Source: an uncultured Clostridia bacterium (lineage in GTDB: Bacteria; Bacillota; Clostridia; UMGS1883). Taken from it: a DNA stretch of 64,000 nucleotides. Location of the stretch: contig CANRCD010000001.1 in the NCBI GenBank assembly GCA_947629005.1, forward strand, positions 95,550 through 159,549, written 5' to 3'. The translations under genes were made by a program, and so were the position numbers. The number at the start of each line of letters is the position of its first letter. The first letter of the stretch is position 1. Shown piece by piece: positions 33,989-42,282 of the stretch. Below the pieces are notes generated by a model. The model had not been told where the DNA came from. It saw nothing but the letters and a program-made list of their open reading frames with translations, and made no database searches.

Positions 33989-35365
33989 GTGACAACGGAA
34001 TTTGAAGACATAGCCCAAACGCTTCTGAAATTGACGGAAGAAAAAAAATACTCCGCCGTTAAGGATATCCTTGTCACCCTTCAACCGGCGGATGTGGCGC
34101 TGATTTTCGATGAACTCAGCGAGGAAAACCTGCCTATACTGTTTCGTCTTTTGCCGAAGGAGCAGGCGGCCGAAACCTTTGTTGAAATGGACGAGGACGC
34201 ACAGGAGCTTCTTATTCGCTCGTTCAGCGACAGCGAGCTTAAAGAGGTTCTTGACGAGATGTACGTGGATGATGCCGTTGACCTTGTTGAGGAAATGCCC
34301 GCGAATGTCGTCAAGCGTATTCTGCGCCAGGCCGATACCGAAACAAGAAAGCAGATAAACGAGATACTCAAATACCCCGAGGACAGCGCCGGAAGCATAA
34401 TGACTACCGAGTACCTCTCCTTCCGGCCGGATATGACCATCGCCGACGCTATCAAGCGTATTCGCCGCGTTGGCGTGGATAAGGAAACTATCAGCAACTG
34501 TTATGTCATTAATGATGCGGCCGTGCTGCTGGGACAGATTACGATTGAGGACATAATCCTCTCAGCCGAGGACGAGCTCATTAGCGACGTTATGGAGGCA
34601 AACGTCGTCTGCGCATTCACTGTGGACGACCGTGAGCTTGTCGCCCAGAACTTCACCAAGTACGGCCTTGCGGCTATGCCCGTGGTGGATGAGGAACACC
34701 GCCTTGTCGGCATAGTTACCGTCGATGACGTAATGGACGTTATTCAGGAGGAAGCCACTGAGGATATCGAGCTGATGAACGCCATCCTGCCCGTGGACAA
34801 GCCGTACATGAAAACCGGCGTGTTCGAGACCTTTAAAAGTCGTATTCCATGGCTGCTTCTGCTGATGATTTCCGCCACCTTCACCGGCATAATAATAACC
34901 ACGTTCGAGGACGCTCTCGCCGCCCAGATGGCGTTGAGCGCGTTTATACCGATGATAATGGATACGGGCGGCAACTGTGGCAGTCAGGCCAGCGTAACGG
35001 TTATACGCGGAATATCTCTCGGCGAGATAAGCTTCGGCGATATGCCTGCCGTAATTTGGAAGGAACTGCGCGTGGCGCTGTGTTGCAGTATTGCTTTGGC
35101 GGCGGCAAACTTCGCCAAGCTGATGATTTTTGACCGCATGATAATGCACAACAGCGAAATAACTCTCATGGTGGCCGCGGTCGTCTGTCTGACGCTTGTG
35201 TTCACGGTATGCGTTGCAAAGCTCGTAGGCTGTACGCTTCCTATGCTGGCAAAGAAGGTCGGCTTTGACCCCGCCGTCATGGCAAGCCCGTTTATAACCA
35301 CCATTGTGGACGCCATTTCGCTGCTGATATATTTCCAATTTGCGTCGATAATACTTGGAATATAA
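33989..35365 (+). CDS. mgtE: MgtE-type magnesium transporter
   Basis: 458 residues from GTG 33989, chosen for AGGAGG (33975-33980) 8 nt upstream; longer in-frame starts would run through the ptsH terminator. N-terminal superhelical domain (residues ~1-125), two CBS domains (~130-255) that sense Mg, then a plug helix and five membrane helices (~285-458). The pore-lining segment PMIMDTGGNCGSQASVT (near 320-335) is the MgtE signature. No M-box riboswitch is visible in the ~100 nt upstream. Confidence 0.95.
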   Translation: MTTEFEDIAQTLLKLTEEKKYSAVKDILVTLQPADVALIFDELSEENLPILFRLLPKEQAAETFVEMDEDAQELLIRSFSDSELKEVLDEMYVDDAVDLVEEMPANVVKRILRQADTETRKQINEILKYPEDSAGSIMTTEYLSFRPDMTIADAIKRIRRVGVDKETISNCYVINDAAVLLGQITIEDIILSAEDELISDVMEANVVCAFTVDDRELVAQNFTKYGLAAMPVVDEEHRLVGIVTVDDVMDVIQEEATEDIELMNAILPVDKPYMKTGVFETFKSRIPWLLLLMISATFTGIIITTFEDALAAQMALSAFIPMIMDTGGNCGSQASVTVIRGISLGEISFGDMPAVIWKELRVALCCSIALAAANFAKLMIFDRMIMHNSEITLMVAAVVCLTLVFTVCVAKLVGCTLPMLAKKVGFDPAVMASPFITTIVDAISLLIYFQFASIILGI

Positions 35366-35405
35366 AAATTGCAGAACACCTCCTTGTCAAGGACTGTATG
35401 TAACA

Positions 35406-36077
35406 ATGATTAACATTTTGCTTGAAGGATACGATATAGACGCGCCGTGGCTCTATGGCGAATTGAAGAATTATATAAAGCCGGAATATTCGGTTGCGGC
35501 GGTCGCGTTCTCTTTCAAGGATAGCCGCGTAAGGTCTCGGTCGGACTGGGACGCGCTGTACAGCAAAGAGAACGGTAAGTATTATGATAAAATTACACGA
35601 GGATTTACGTCTTACGGCGTTTCGAGGGATAAAATCAGCTTTATCAACTACTTTGCCGATACCAAACAATCGGCCTCGCAGAAAATCGAGGCTGCCGATA
35701 TTATTTATTTCCTCGGGGGTTTGCCGGACAGAATGATGGAGCGAATAAAGGAGTTCGGCTTATATGACGCGCTGATGAGTCACAACGGTATTATTATGGG
35801 TTGCAGCGCCGGCGCGCTCATTCAATTAGCCGAGTACCATCTGTCTCCCGACGAGGATTATCCTGAATTTAAGTATTACGATGGTCTCCCATATTTGAAC
35901 AATTTTTATGTCGAGGTTCATTACGAAGGAACCGAGGCGCAGGATAAAGCCATTCGGCGTGTGCTTGCGGAGCGAGACAAAACAGTATATGCCACCGGGC
36001 TCGGAGCAGGAGCGATACTTGTTGATAATGGGAATATCAAGCTGCTTGGCGACGTCAGAACTTTTAACAGCCGATGA
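35406..36077 (+). CDS. Peptidase E (S51)-like type 1 glutamine amidotransferase-fold protein
   Basis: 223 residues from ATG 35406 (MINILLEGYD). The nucleophile elbow GCSAGA (Ser near residue 139), preceded by IIYFLGGLPDRM and followed by a Tyr/His-rich region, matches dipeptidase E-like proteins that cleave Asp-Xaa dipeptides or related amides. The ribosome binding site is weak (AAGGA ~13 nt upstream). Base composition and codon use are more AT-rich than neighbours, with many TAT, ATA and AAT codons, hinting at separate acquisition. Substrate unknown. Confidence 0.8.
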   Translation: MINILLEGYDIDAPWLYGELKNYIKPEYSVAAVAFSFKDSRVRSRSDWDALYSKENGKYYDKITRGFTSYGVSRDKISFINYFADTKQSASQKIEAADIIYFLGGLPDRMMERIKEFGLYDALMSHNGIIMGCSAGALIQLAEYHLSPDEDYPEFKYYDGLPYLNNFYVEVHYEGTEAQDKAIRRVLAERDKTVYATGLGAGAILVDNGNIKLLGDVRTFNSR

Positions 36078-36111
36078 GTGCAGGCCTGCGCCGTTAAAGG
36101 TACAAATACGC

Positions 36112-36140
36112 AAAAATCCGCTCAATTTGAGCGGATTTTT
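36112..36140. terminator. Bidirectional terminator
   Basis: Perfect 12-bp stem AAAAATCCGCTC / GAGCGGATTTTT with a 5-nt loop and T-runs on both strands, between the convergent peptidase E-like and amidase genes. Same stem core as 13187-13213. Confidence 0.92.
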
Positions 36141-36161
36141 TGCATTGGCGCATATTCGGCT

Positions 36162-36902
36162 TTACACAAATTCAAGATAGCGAGTGTCGGCGTAGCCGGT
36201 ATTGGCGCCATAGCGCACCACAGCCCAGCCCTGCCATTCGCCGAGTACGTTCACCCTCGTGCCGCGAGGTATCCGCGCAATTATGGGGGAAGAAAGGTCG
36301 GGGCGGCGGCGTAGGTTAAGATTGCCGTAGGATGTTCGCACAATCGCGGGCCTCGCGGGCGTTGCGGCTATAAAGGGTATGCCGAAATAATCTGTCAGCG
36401 AAAGTACAAGATTTCGGGCTATGGTATCAATATTGGCCTTTATCCAGTTGGCGTCGGCGGTATTGTCGTGGTAGCCGATTTCCATAAACACAGCCGGCGC
36501 ACGGGTTTTGCTAACCTCGCCGATACTCGTGGTGCTCTCCGCCCGAACGAGAGATGGAACAGGATAGATACTGCGCATATTGTCGGCAAAAATTTCAGCC
36601 GCGCGGCGGCCGTTTGCGCTGGTGGGATAGTAGTAGACCACCACCCCGCGCTTTGTGCCGTACTGTCCTTCGGGGGCGGCGTTGGAATGTATGGCGAGAT
36701 GGAGGTCGTACCTTCCGCTGTTCGAGGCGGCTATGGACTGGGCAGCCGACATACTTTTCGTGTTGCGCACGTACTGTATACCGCTGGATTGGAGGTAGGG
36801 CAGCATAGCATCGGCGATGAGGTTCATATAATATTCCTCGCTGCCTCCGTTGACGTAGGCGTTCGACTCCTGCCCTGACGGGCTGAGATAAATCGTTGGC
36901 AT
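36162..36902 (-). CDS. N-acetylmuramoyl-L-alanine amidase (Amidase_3 type) with C-terminal SH3b domain
   Basis: 246 residues from ATG 36902 (MPTIYLSPSGQE), with GAGGTGAT upstream. Residues ~1-180 resemble the zinc amidase fold: LAIHSNAAPEG holds the second zinc His and FMEIGYHDN the catalytic Glu. The first zinc ligand, normally in a GHGG motif, is replaced by SPSGQESN, so either the metal site is remodelled or activity is altered. An SH3b domain (~185-246; NLNRRPDLSSPI) should bind wall. No signal peptide is seen, so it would need lysis, a holin or sporulation-type release. Its ribosome binding site is buried in a hairpin (36908-36933). Confidence 0.82.
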   Translation of the reverse strand: MPTIYLSPSGQESNAYVNGGSEEYYMNLIADAMLPYLQSSGIQYVRNTKSMSAAQSIAASNSGRYDLHLAIHSNAAPEGQYGTKRGVVVYYYPTSANGRRAAEIFADNMRSIYPVPSLVRAESTTSIGEVSKTRAPAVFMEIGYHDNTADANWIKANIDTIARNLVLSLTDYFGIPFIAATPARPAIVRTSYGNLNLRRRPDLSSPIIARIPRGTRVNVLGEWQGWAVVRYGANTGYADTRYLEFV

Positions 36903-36907
36903 AAAAA

Positions 36908-36933
36908 TCACCTCATAACAGTTTATGAGGTGA
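36908..36933 (-). terminator. Hairpin that hides the amidase ribosome binding site
   Basis: Perfect 11-bp stem TCACCTCATAA / TTATGAGGTGA with 4-nt loop; on the minus strand it is followed by TTTTT and then the amidase ATG. The 3' arm contains the Shine-Dalgarno GAGGTGA. It looks like an intrinsic terminator of the esterase gene and at the same time a translation lock on the amidase. Confidence 0.7.
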
Positions 36934-36952
36934 CTTGCCGTGACGACACAGC

Positions 36953-37678
36953 TTATGCGAATATTTCTATAAATTCCTTTACCCACTTGTCCCAGAGCGG
37001 CCACTCGTGGCCGCCGGACTCCTCGCCGTAATCGTATTCAATGGACTGTCCCTTCATGAAGGCGGCAAATGCGCGGTTTTCCTCCAGCATAAAGTCGCTG
37101 TCGCCGCAACGGTGAATTATGCGGGGCTTGTGCGGAGCGTCATTGAGGTCGCGCACAAGACGGCGCAGGTCGTGTCTGCTGCCCTCGACGGTTTCCTCTC
37201 CGCAGAGGACCTTTGTTAGCTCGGGATTATTCTCGGCAATTTTGACAATATCGCAGGCGGGGGAGAAGGCCCCAATCATTCCGTAAGACTCGGGATTTGA
37301 TAAGCCGATTTTCAGCGCTCCGTATCCGCCCATCGAAAGGCCGGCAACGGCGGTATCCTCGCGCGGAGGGTCAATACCGAGCTGTGTTTTCATAAAATGC
37401 GGCAGCTCACGGGAAATGTAGGTTTGATAATGCTCGCCTGTCATTTTCATGTCGGTGTAAAAGCTGCGTCCGCCGTCCGGCATGACAACGGCAAGGTTTT
37501 TTCCCGCCGCGTAGCGCGCCACCGAGGTCTGCTCCAACCACGAGGAATACTGCTGCTTGTAGCCGTGCAGCAGGTACAGCGTCTTAAGCGGTTTCAGCCT
37601 TCTGTCGGGGAGAACGACGATGAAGCAGGTTTCGTTAGAAAGATAGGACGAATAGAACGAGCATCTAAGTATTGCCAT
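36953..37678 (-). CDS. Esterase D/tributyrin esterase-type alpha/beta hydrolase
   Basis: 241 residues. Putative esterase family (PF00756-like). Oxyanion segment LYLLHGYKQQYSSW (~35-48), nucleophile elbow GLSMGGYGA (Ser near residue 113) and catalytic His in SGGHEWPLW near residue 226. No signal peptide. Members hydrolyse short acyl esters, S-formylglutathione or feruloyl/acetyl esters; the substrate here is unknown. It lies 21 nt downstream of nrdR in a minus-strand run and 50 nt before the amidase. Confidence 0.85.
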   Translation of the reverse strand: MAILRCSFYSSYLSNETCFIVVLPDRRLKPLKTLYLLHGYKQQYSSWLEQTSVARYAAGKNLAVVMPDGGRSFYTDMKMTGEHYQTYISRELPHFMKTQLGIDPPREDTAVAGLSMGGYGALKIGLSNPESYGMIGAFSPACDIVKIAENNPELTKVLCGEETVEGSRHDLRRLVRDLNDAPHKPRIIHRCGDSDFMLEENRAFAAFMKGQSIEYDYGEESGGHEWPLWDKWVKEFIEIFA

Positions 37679-37698
37679 TAAAACATTCCTTTCAAATT

Positions 37699-38157
37699 TC
37701 AGCCCTTGTCAACAAGAAGCTTGTTTACCTCAGCGATGAAGGTGGTTGCGTCGGTGAATTGGCGGTATACCGAAGCGAAACGGACGTAAGCCACCTCGTC
37801 CACCTCCTTTAAGAGCTCCATAACTCTTTCGCCTATGGCGGTCGTTGTGACCTCCCGCTCAAGGGCGTTTTGGAGGGAGGTCTCAATTTTGTCGGCCATC
37901 TCGTCAATCTGCTCCGTGGATACAGGCCGCTTTTCGCATGCGCGGGTAATGCCGCGGATAAGCTTGTCGCGGTCAAAAAGCTCGCGGGTCTTATCCTTTT
38001 TTATGACCATTATCGGCAACGACTCCACCTTCTCGTATGTGGTGAAGCGTTCCTCGCACTTCATGCACTCGCGGCGGCGGCGGATGGCCTCGCCCTCGTC
38101 CGTGGGGCGGGAATCAATGACTTTGCTGTCGTGGTAACCGCAATAGGGACAACGCAT
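37699..38157 (-). CDS. nrdR: Transcriptional repressor NrdR
   Basis: 152 residues. ATP/dATP-sensing repressor of ribonucleotide reductase genes. N-terminal zinc ribbon [17 protein letters not shown] with the second CxxC in [12 protein letters not shown], then the ATP-cone (residues ~47-137) with [16 protein letters not shown]. No NrdR box or nrd gene is present in the window. It follows rpiB by 14 nt. Confidence 0.97.
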   Translation of the reverse strand: MRCPYCGYHDSKVIDSRPTDEGEAIRRRRECMKCEERFTTYEKVESLPIMVIKKDKTRELFDRDKLIRGITRACEKRPVSTEQIDEMADKIETSLQNALEREVTTTAIGERVMELLKEVDEVAYVRFASVYRQFTDATTFIAEVNKLLVDKG

Positions 38158-38171
38158 TTTTACTCCTCCTT

Positions 38172-38618
38172 TTACCTTTGCCTATTTTCAAGGGCCGTGA
38201 TTTTATCCACGCGGATCTGATGGCGGCCTCCCATAAACTCCGCGTCCATATACGCCTCAATTATATCTTTGGCGAGCTTTGGGCTTGTGGTTCTCCCGCC
38301 GAGAGAAATCGCGTTGGCGTTGTTGTGCTGCTTTACAAGGCGGGCGATTTCCACCGAGGGACAAAGCCCGCAGCGGATACCCTTTATCTTGTTTGCGGCA
38401 ATGGATATGCCAACGCCGGTGCCGCAGCAGAGAATTACAAAGTCGGCGTTGCCGTTAAGGTATTCGGCGCAGCCCTTTTCCGCAAAATCAATGTAGTCGC
38501 AGCTCTGTTCGCTGTCCGTGCCGCAGTCTGTCACGGCGCAGCCCTTTTCTCGAAGCCACGGGATGAGCTCCTGCTTTAGAGCAAAGCCGCCGTGATCGGA
38601 GGCGATAGCAATTCTCAT
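38172..38618 (-). CDS. rpiB: Ribose-5-phosphate isomerase B
   Basis: 148 residues. Interconverts ribose-5-P and ribulose-5-[11 protein letters not shown] (residues ~7-16), DCGTDS, the catalytic [18 protein letters not shown] (Cys near 66) and [11 protein letters not shown] are conserved. Works with rpe and the transketolase encoded in this window. An upstream overlap with tsaB is absent (18-nt gap). Confidence 0.95.
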   Translation of the reverse strand: MRIAIASDHGGFALKQELIPWLREKGCAVTDCGTDSEQSCDYIDFAEKGCAEYLNGNADFVILCCGTGVGISIAANKIKGIRCGLCPSVEIARLVKQHNNANAISLGGRTTSPKLAKDIIEAYMDAEFMGGRHQIRVDKITALENRQR

Positions 38619-38636
38619 ATTATGTAAGCCGTCCTT

Positions 38637-39326
38637 TCATTTTTTATCGTTTTTAAGTCTTTCCTCGCGCTCTCGCTCGGCCTGCGGCTTGCGCAGATAG
38701 ACAATGCCGAGCTCCTGCGGGCTGACCGGCTCAAGCGTGAGCGCGGCGGCGGCTACCGAGGCCGCCCTCTGAAGCCGCTGCTGAGGAGGGGCAAAGATGG
38801 CCTTATCCTTTATTATTTCCACAATTTTGGATTGATATGCCCTAACTCCGTCGCCGACAAAGATTGCAGCTCCGTTGAGCCTCGAGCAGAACTCGCTTAT
38901 GTCCATTGCTTCCTGCGGAAGCGCTTCGGTGAGCCTGCCCCCGCGCCGTTCGTATGCCGCGCAGTACACCTGACCGCGCCGCGCGTCCATGATAGGCGCA
39001 ATGAGTCCGTCGCCGCAGACATTGTGGGCGAGTCCGAGCAAGGTCGGCACACCGGCGCATGGCCTGTCCAGAGCGTAGGCCATGGCCTTGACCGCAGCAA
39101 CGCCGATGCGAAGGCCGGTAAACGAGCCGGGACCGTTGCTGACGGCGAAAAGGTCAATATCCCTAACGGTCATACCAGCGCCCTTAAGGCAATAATCAAC
39201 TATGGGCATTATAGTCTGCGAGTGGGTGAGGCCGTTTGTGAACGAAGCCTCGGCGGCTATCTCGCCGCCGCGAAGCACAGCCGCCGTAGCTGTCACGGCG
39301 GAGGTGTCAAGTGCGAGAATGTTCAT
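38637..39326 (-). CDS. tsaB: tRNA threonylcarbamoyladenosine biosynthesis protein TsaB
   Basis: 229 residues. Partner of TsaD and TsaE in making t6A at position 37 of ANN-decoding tRNAs. ASKHA-type fold: LALDTSAVTATAAVL at the N-terminus, FAVSNGPGSFTGLRIGVAAVKAMA (~62-85). The start overlaps the tsaE stop by 4 nt. tsaD and rimI, often next to it, are not in the window. The C-terminal tail is charged (ERERLEER-like, low complexity). Confidence 0.95.
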   Translation of the reverse strand: MNILALDTSAVTATAAVLRGGEIAAEASFTNGLTHSQTIMPIVDYCLKGAGMTVRDIDLFAVSNGPGSFTGLRIGVAAVKAMAYALDRPCAGVPTLLGLAHNVCGDGLIAPIMDARRGQVYCAAYERRGGRLTEALPQEAMDISEFCSRLNGAAIFVGDGVRAYQSKIVEIIKDKAIFAPPQQRLQRAASVAAAALTLEPVSPQELGIVYLRKPQAEREREERLKNDKK

Positions 39327-39739
39327 GCCTCCGCCCCCTCAATTTCAATTATGCGCGTGTTTTCGCCATCCCCTCGGGAGATACGCACGTTTATCCTGTC
39401 ATCCGGCATAAACTCAAGAAATGCGTCGGGCCACTCAATGAGCGAGATGCCGCTTTCAATTTCCTCGTCAAAGCCGATGTCCCACAGCTCCTCCGGCTCG
39501 CTTAAGCGGTAAAGGTCATAATGATTAAGCCTTTCGCGTCCCTCGTAGCGGTGCATTATGGAGAAGGTGGGCGAGGTTACGCGCTCAATGCCGAAAGCCG
39601 AGGCAAAGCCCCGAACAAAGGCGGTCTTGCCCGCCCCGAGGCCGCCGAAAAGACAGACGACATACGGCGGAGTCACTTTTTCGGCAAGAGAGCGGGCTAT
39701 GTTTTCGGTTTCGGAAACGGAGTTGGAAACGTATTTCAA
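39323..39739 (-). CDS. tsaE: tRNA threonylcarbamoyladenosine biosynthesis ATPase TsaE
   Basis: 138 residues. ATPase that recycles the t6A synthase complex. Walker A GGLGAGKTAFVRG (residues ~32-44), SPTFSIMHRYEG, and HYDLYRLSEPEELWDIGFDE (Walker B region). Overlaps tsaB by 4 nt; 16 nt after fhs. Confidence 0.95.
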   Translation of the reverse strand: MKYVSNSVSETENIARSLAEKVTPPYVVCLFGGLGAGKTAFVRGFASAFGIERVTSPTFSIMHRYEGRERLNHYDLYRLSEPEELWDIGFDEEIESGISLIEWPDAFLEFMPDDRINVRISRGDGENTRIIEIEGAEA

Positions 39740-39755
39740 GTCAATCGTCCTTAAA

Positions 39756-41426
39756 TCAGAATAAGCCTGTTATAACGCCCTTTTCGTCGATGTCTATCCT
39801 TTCGGCCGCAGGGGACTTGGGCAGGCCGGGCATTACCATGACGTCGCCCGTCAACAGCACCACAAAGCCCGCGCCGGCGCTTATACGCGCTTCGCGCACG
39901 GTTATGCGGAAGTTCTTAGGTCTGCACAGCAGCGACGGATTGTCGGAAAGAGAGTATTGGGTTTTTGCCATGCAAACGGGAAGTCCCGTAAGGCCCATGG
40001 CTTCAATGCTGTCAAGCGCCTTTTTGGCCGCGGGCAGGAAGTCAACTCCGTCGGCGCCGTATATCTCGCGCGCCACGGTCTCGACCTTTTCAGTATAACT
40101 CGCGTCAAGACTGTATATAGGAGCGTAATGGCTCTCGGTGGTTTCAAGCATAGTGAGTACCTTGCGGGCAAGCTCCTCGCCGCCTTCGCCGCCGCGGGCA
40201 AACACGTCGCTAAGAGCGAACTCCGCGCCGTTTTTCTTGCAGCATTCCTCGATTACGGCAAGCTCTTCATCGGTATCGGTGGGGAAGCGGTTGATGGCCA
40301 CCACGCAGGGCAAGCCGAATTTCCTGAGATTTTCGATATGCTTTTCAAGGTTGGGCAAGCCACGGCGAAGCGCCTCGACGTTGGGCTCGTTCACACCGGC
40401 CTTGGGTACGCCGCCGTTATATTTGAGAGCGCGGCAGGTGGCGACAAGCACGGCGAGGTCGGGCTTAAGGCCGGCCGCACGACATTTTATGTCGAGGAAT
40501 TTCTCAGCGCCGAGGTCGGCGCCGAAGCCCGCCTCTGTTACAACGTAATCGCCGAGCTTGAGCGCGAGCCGGGTGGCGATGACGCTGTTGCAACCGTGGG
40601 CTATGTTCGCGAAGGGGCCGCCGTGCATAATGCAGGGCGTATTTTCGAGGGTCTGCACAAGGTTGGGCTTGATGGCGTCCTTGAGGAGGAGCGTCATTGC
40701 GCCTTCGGACTTGAGGTCGGCGGCGGTCACGGGCTCCCCCTGATAGTTGTAGGCCACGATAATCCTTCCGAGGCGCTCCTTAAGGTCGTTCCTGTCCACT
40801 GAGAGGCAGAGAACGGCCATGATCTCCGAGGCGACGGTTATCATAAAGCCGTCCTGCCTCGGGAAGCCGTTCGCCTTGCCGCCGAGGCCCACAATGACCT
40901 CACGCAGGGCTCGGTCGTTCATGTCAAGCACGCGCTTCCACTCTATTCTTCTCACGTCGATACCAAGGGCGTTGCCCTGATGAATATGGTTGTCTATCAT
41001 TGCGGACAGCAGGTTATGCGCTGCGGTAATGGCGTGCATATCGCCCGTGAAGTGGAGGTTGATATCCTCCATGGGCACCACCTGAGCGTAGCCTCCGCCC
41101 GCGGCGCCGCCCTTTACGCCCATGACGGGGCCGAGCGAGGGCTCGCGCAGGGCTACCACGGCCTTTTTACCCAGGCGGCACAGAGCCTGCCCAAGGCCAA
41201 CGCTGGTGGTGGTTTTTCCCTCGCCCGCGGGCGTGGGATTTATCGCGGTGGTAAGAATGAGCTTGCCGTTGGGATTTGATTTGGTCCTTTCGATAAGCTC
41301 ATCGGTCAGCTTAGCCTTGTACTTTCCGTAGAGCTCCAGCTCGTCGGCAGAGATACCGAGTCCGGCGGCAACCTGCTCGATGGGCTTCATTTTTGCTTGA
41401 GATGCGATTTCGATGTCAGTAAGCAT
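39756..41426 (-). CDS. fhs: Formate-tetrahydrofolate ligase
   Basis: 556 residues, the normal Fhs length. Makes 10-formyl-THF from formate, THF and ATP; used in purine and fMet-tRNA synthesis and, in acetogens, in the Wood-Ljungdahl methyl branch. P-loop [18 protein letters not shown] (residues ~67-84), with [23 protein letters not shown] and [15 protein letters not shown] conserved. It has its own promoter (41469-41497) and AAGGAGG-type site; other Wood-Ljungdahl genes are not next to it, so acetogenesis is not implied. Confidence 0.97.
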   Translation of the reverse strand: MLTDIEIASQAKMKPIEQVAAGLGISADELELYGKYKAKLTDELIERTKSNPNGKLILTTAINPTPAGEGKTTTSVGLGQALCRLGKKAVVALREPSLGPVMGVKGGAAGGGYAQVVPMEDINLHFTGDMHAITAAHNLLSAMIDNHIHQGNALGIDVRRIEWKRVLDMNDRALREVIVGLGGKANGFPRQDGFMITVASEIMAVLCLSVDRNDLKERLGRIIVAYNYQGEPVTAADLKSEGAMTLLLKDAIKPNLVQTLENTPCIMHGGPFANIAHGCNSVIATRLALKLGDYVVTEAGFGADLGAEKFLDIKCRAAGLKPDLAVLVATCRALKYNGGVPKAGVNEPNVEALRRGLPNLEKHIENLRKFGLPCVVAINRFPTDTDEELAVIEECCKKNGAEFALSDVFARGGEGGEELARKVLTMLETTESHYAPIYSLDASYTEKVETVAREIYGADGVDFLPAAKKALDSIEAMGLTGLPVCMAKTQYSLSDNPSLLCRPKNFRITVREARISAGAGFVVLLTGDVMVMPGLPKSPAAERIDIDEKGVITGLF

Positions 41427-41468
41427 TAAGTATCCTCCTTGGTGGAAAAATTTCTCTGTTCTTTATAT

Positions 41469-41497
41469 ATTCTAACATATATTCTGTGGTATTTCAA
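41469..41497 (-). promoter_or_regulatory. SigA-type promoter of fhs
   Basis: On the minus strand TTGAAA (41492-41497), 17-bp spacer, TAGAAT (41469-41474). Confidence 0.7.
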
Positions 41498-41529
41498 GAA
41501 CTTTTCTACAATATGCTGAAAAAAATATG

Positions 41530-41558
41530 TTGAAAATTTTTCCTGACGGTGGTATAAT
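41530..41558 (+). promoter_or_regulatory. SigA-type promoter of the two-component operon
   Basis: TTGAAA (41530-41535), 17-bp spacer, TATAAT (41553-41558). Its -35 is 32 nt from the divergent fhs -35. Confidence 0.8.
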
Positions 41559-41601
41559 AAAAACGTAATAGTTTATTATGCCTATCGGAGGGTGAGATTT
41601 C

Positions 41602-42282
41602 GTGAAAATACTGATTGTTGACGACGAAAAACTGCTTGTAAAGGGAATAAAGTTTAATCTTGAGCAGGACGGCTATGAGATAGAGACAGCTTACGACGGG
41701 GAGGAGGCGCTGCGACTCGCACGCGACAAGGGCGTTTCGCTTATAATACTTGACCTTATGCTGCCGAAAATCGACGGTATAACCGTTTGTCAGAAGGTGC
41801 GCGAATTCTCGAATGTGCCGATAATCATGCTGACCGCGCGCGCCGAGGACATGGACAAGATACTCGGGCTGGAGTACGGAGCGGATGACTACTTGACTAA
41901 GCCCTTCAATATTCTTGAGCTTAAGGCCAGGATTAAGGCAATTCTCCGCCGCAGCTCGGCGGCCGCGGCTGCCGGCAGGAGCACTGTCTCCGCCGGCGAG
42001 GTGGAGCTCGACTATAATCTCCGCCGCATAAGGATAGGCGACAGGAGCATTGAGCTAACGAGCAAGGAGTTTGATCTTTGCGAGCTGTTTGTGTCGAACC
42101 CGGGCAAGGTTTATTCCCGCGAAAACCTGCTTGACATAATTTGGGGCTACGACTACCCGGGCGATATCCGTACCGTGGACGTGCACGTGCGCAGGCTGCG
42201 CGAGAAAATTGAACCCAATGCCGCCTCGCCCAAGTATATCCTCACCAAATGGGGGGTAGGTTACTATTTTAGAGAAAATTAA
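41602..42282 (+). CDS. OmpR/PhoB-family response regulator
   Basis: 226 residues. Receiver domain with acidic pair D7-D8, phospho-acceptor D51 in LDLMLP, Thr in MLTAR and K100 in LTKPFN. C-terminal winged helix (~130-224) ends with the RR-DNA motif VDVHVRRLREKIEPN. Most like the WalR/PhoP branch. Starts with GTG or ATG near 41602 after GGAGGGTGA. The histidine kinase follows with apparent overlap. The gene pair leads to a GerM-like lipoprotein, so the pathway may touch the envelope. Confidence 0.93.
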   Translation: MKILIVDDEKLLVKGIKFNLEQDGYEIETAYDGEEALRLARDKGVSLIILDLMLPKIDGITVCQKVREFSNVPIIMLTARAEDMDKILGLEYGADDYLTKPFNILELKARIKAILRRSSAAAAAGRSTVSAGEVELDYNLRRIRIGDRSIELTSKEFDLCELFVSNPGKVYSRENLLDIIWGYDYPGDIRTVDVHVRRLREKIEPNAASPKYILTKWGVGYYFREN

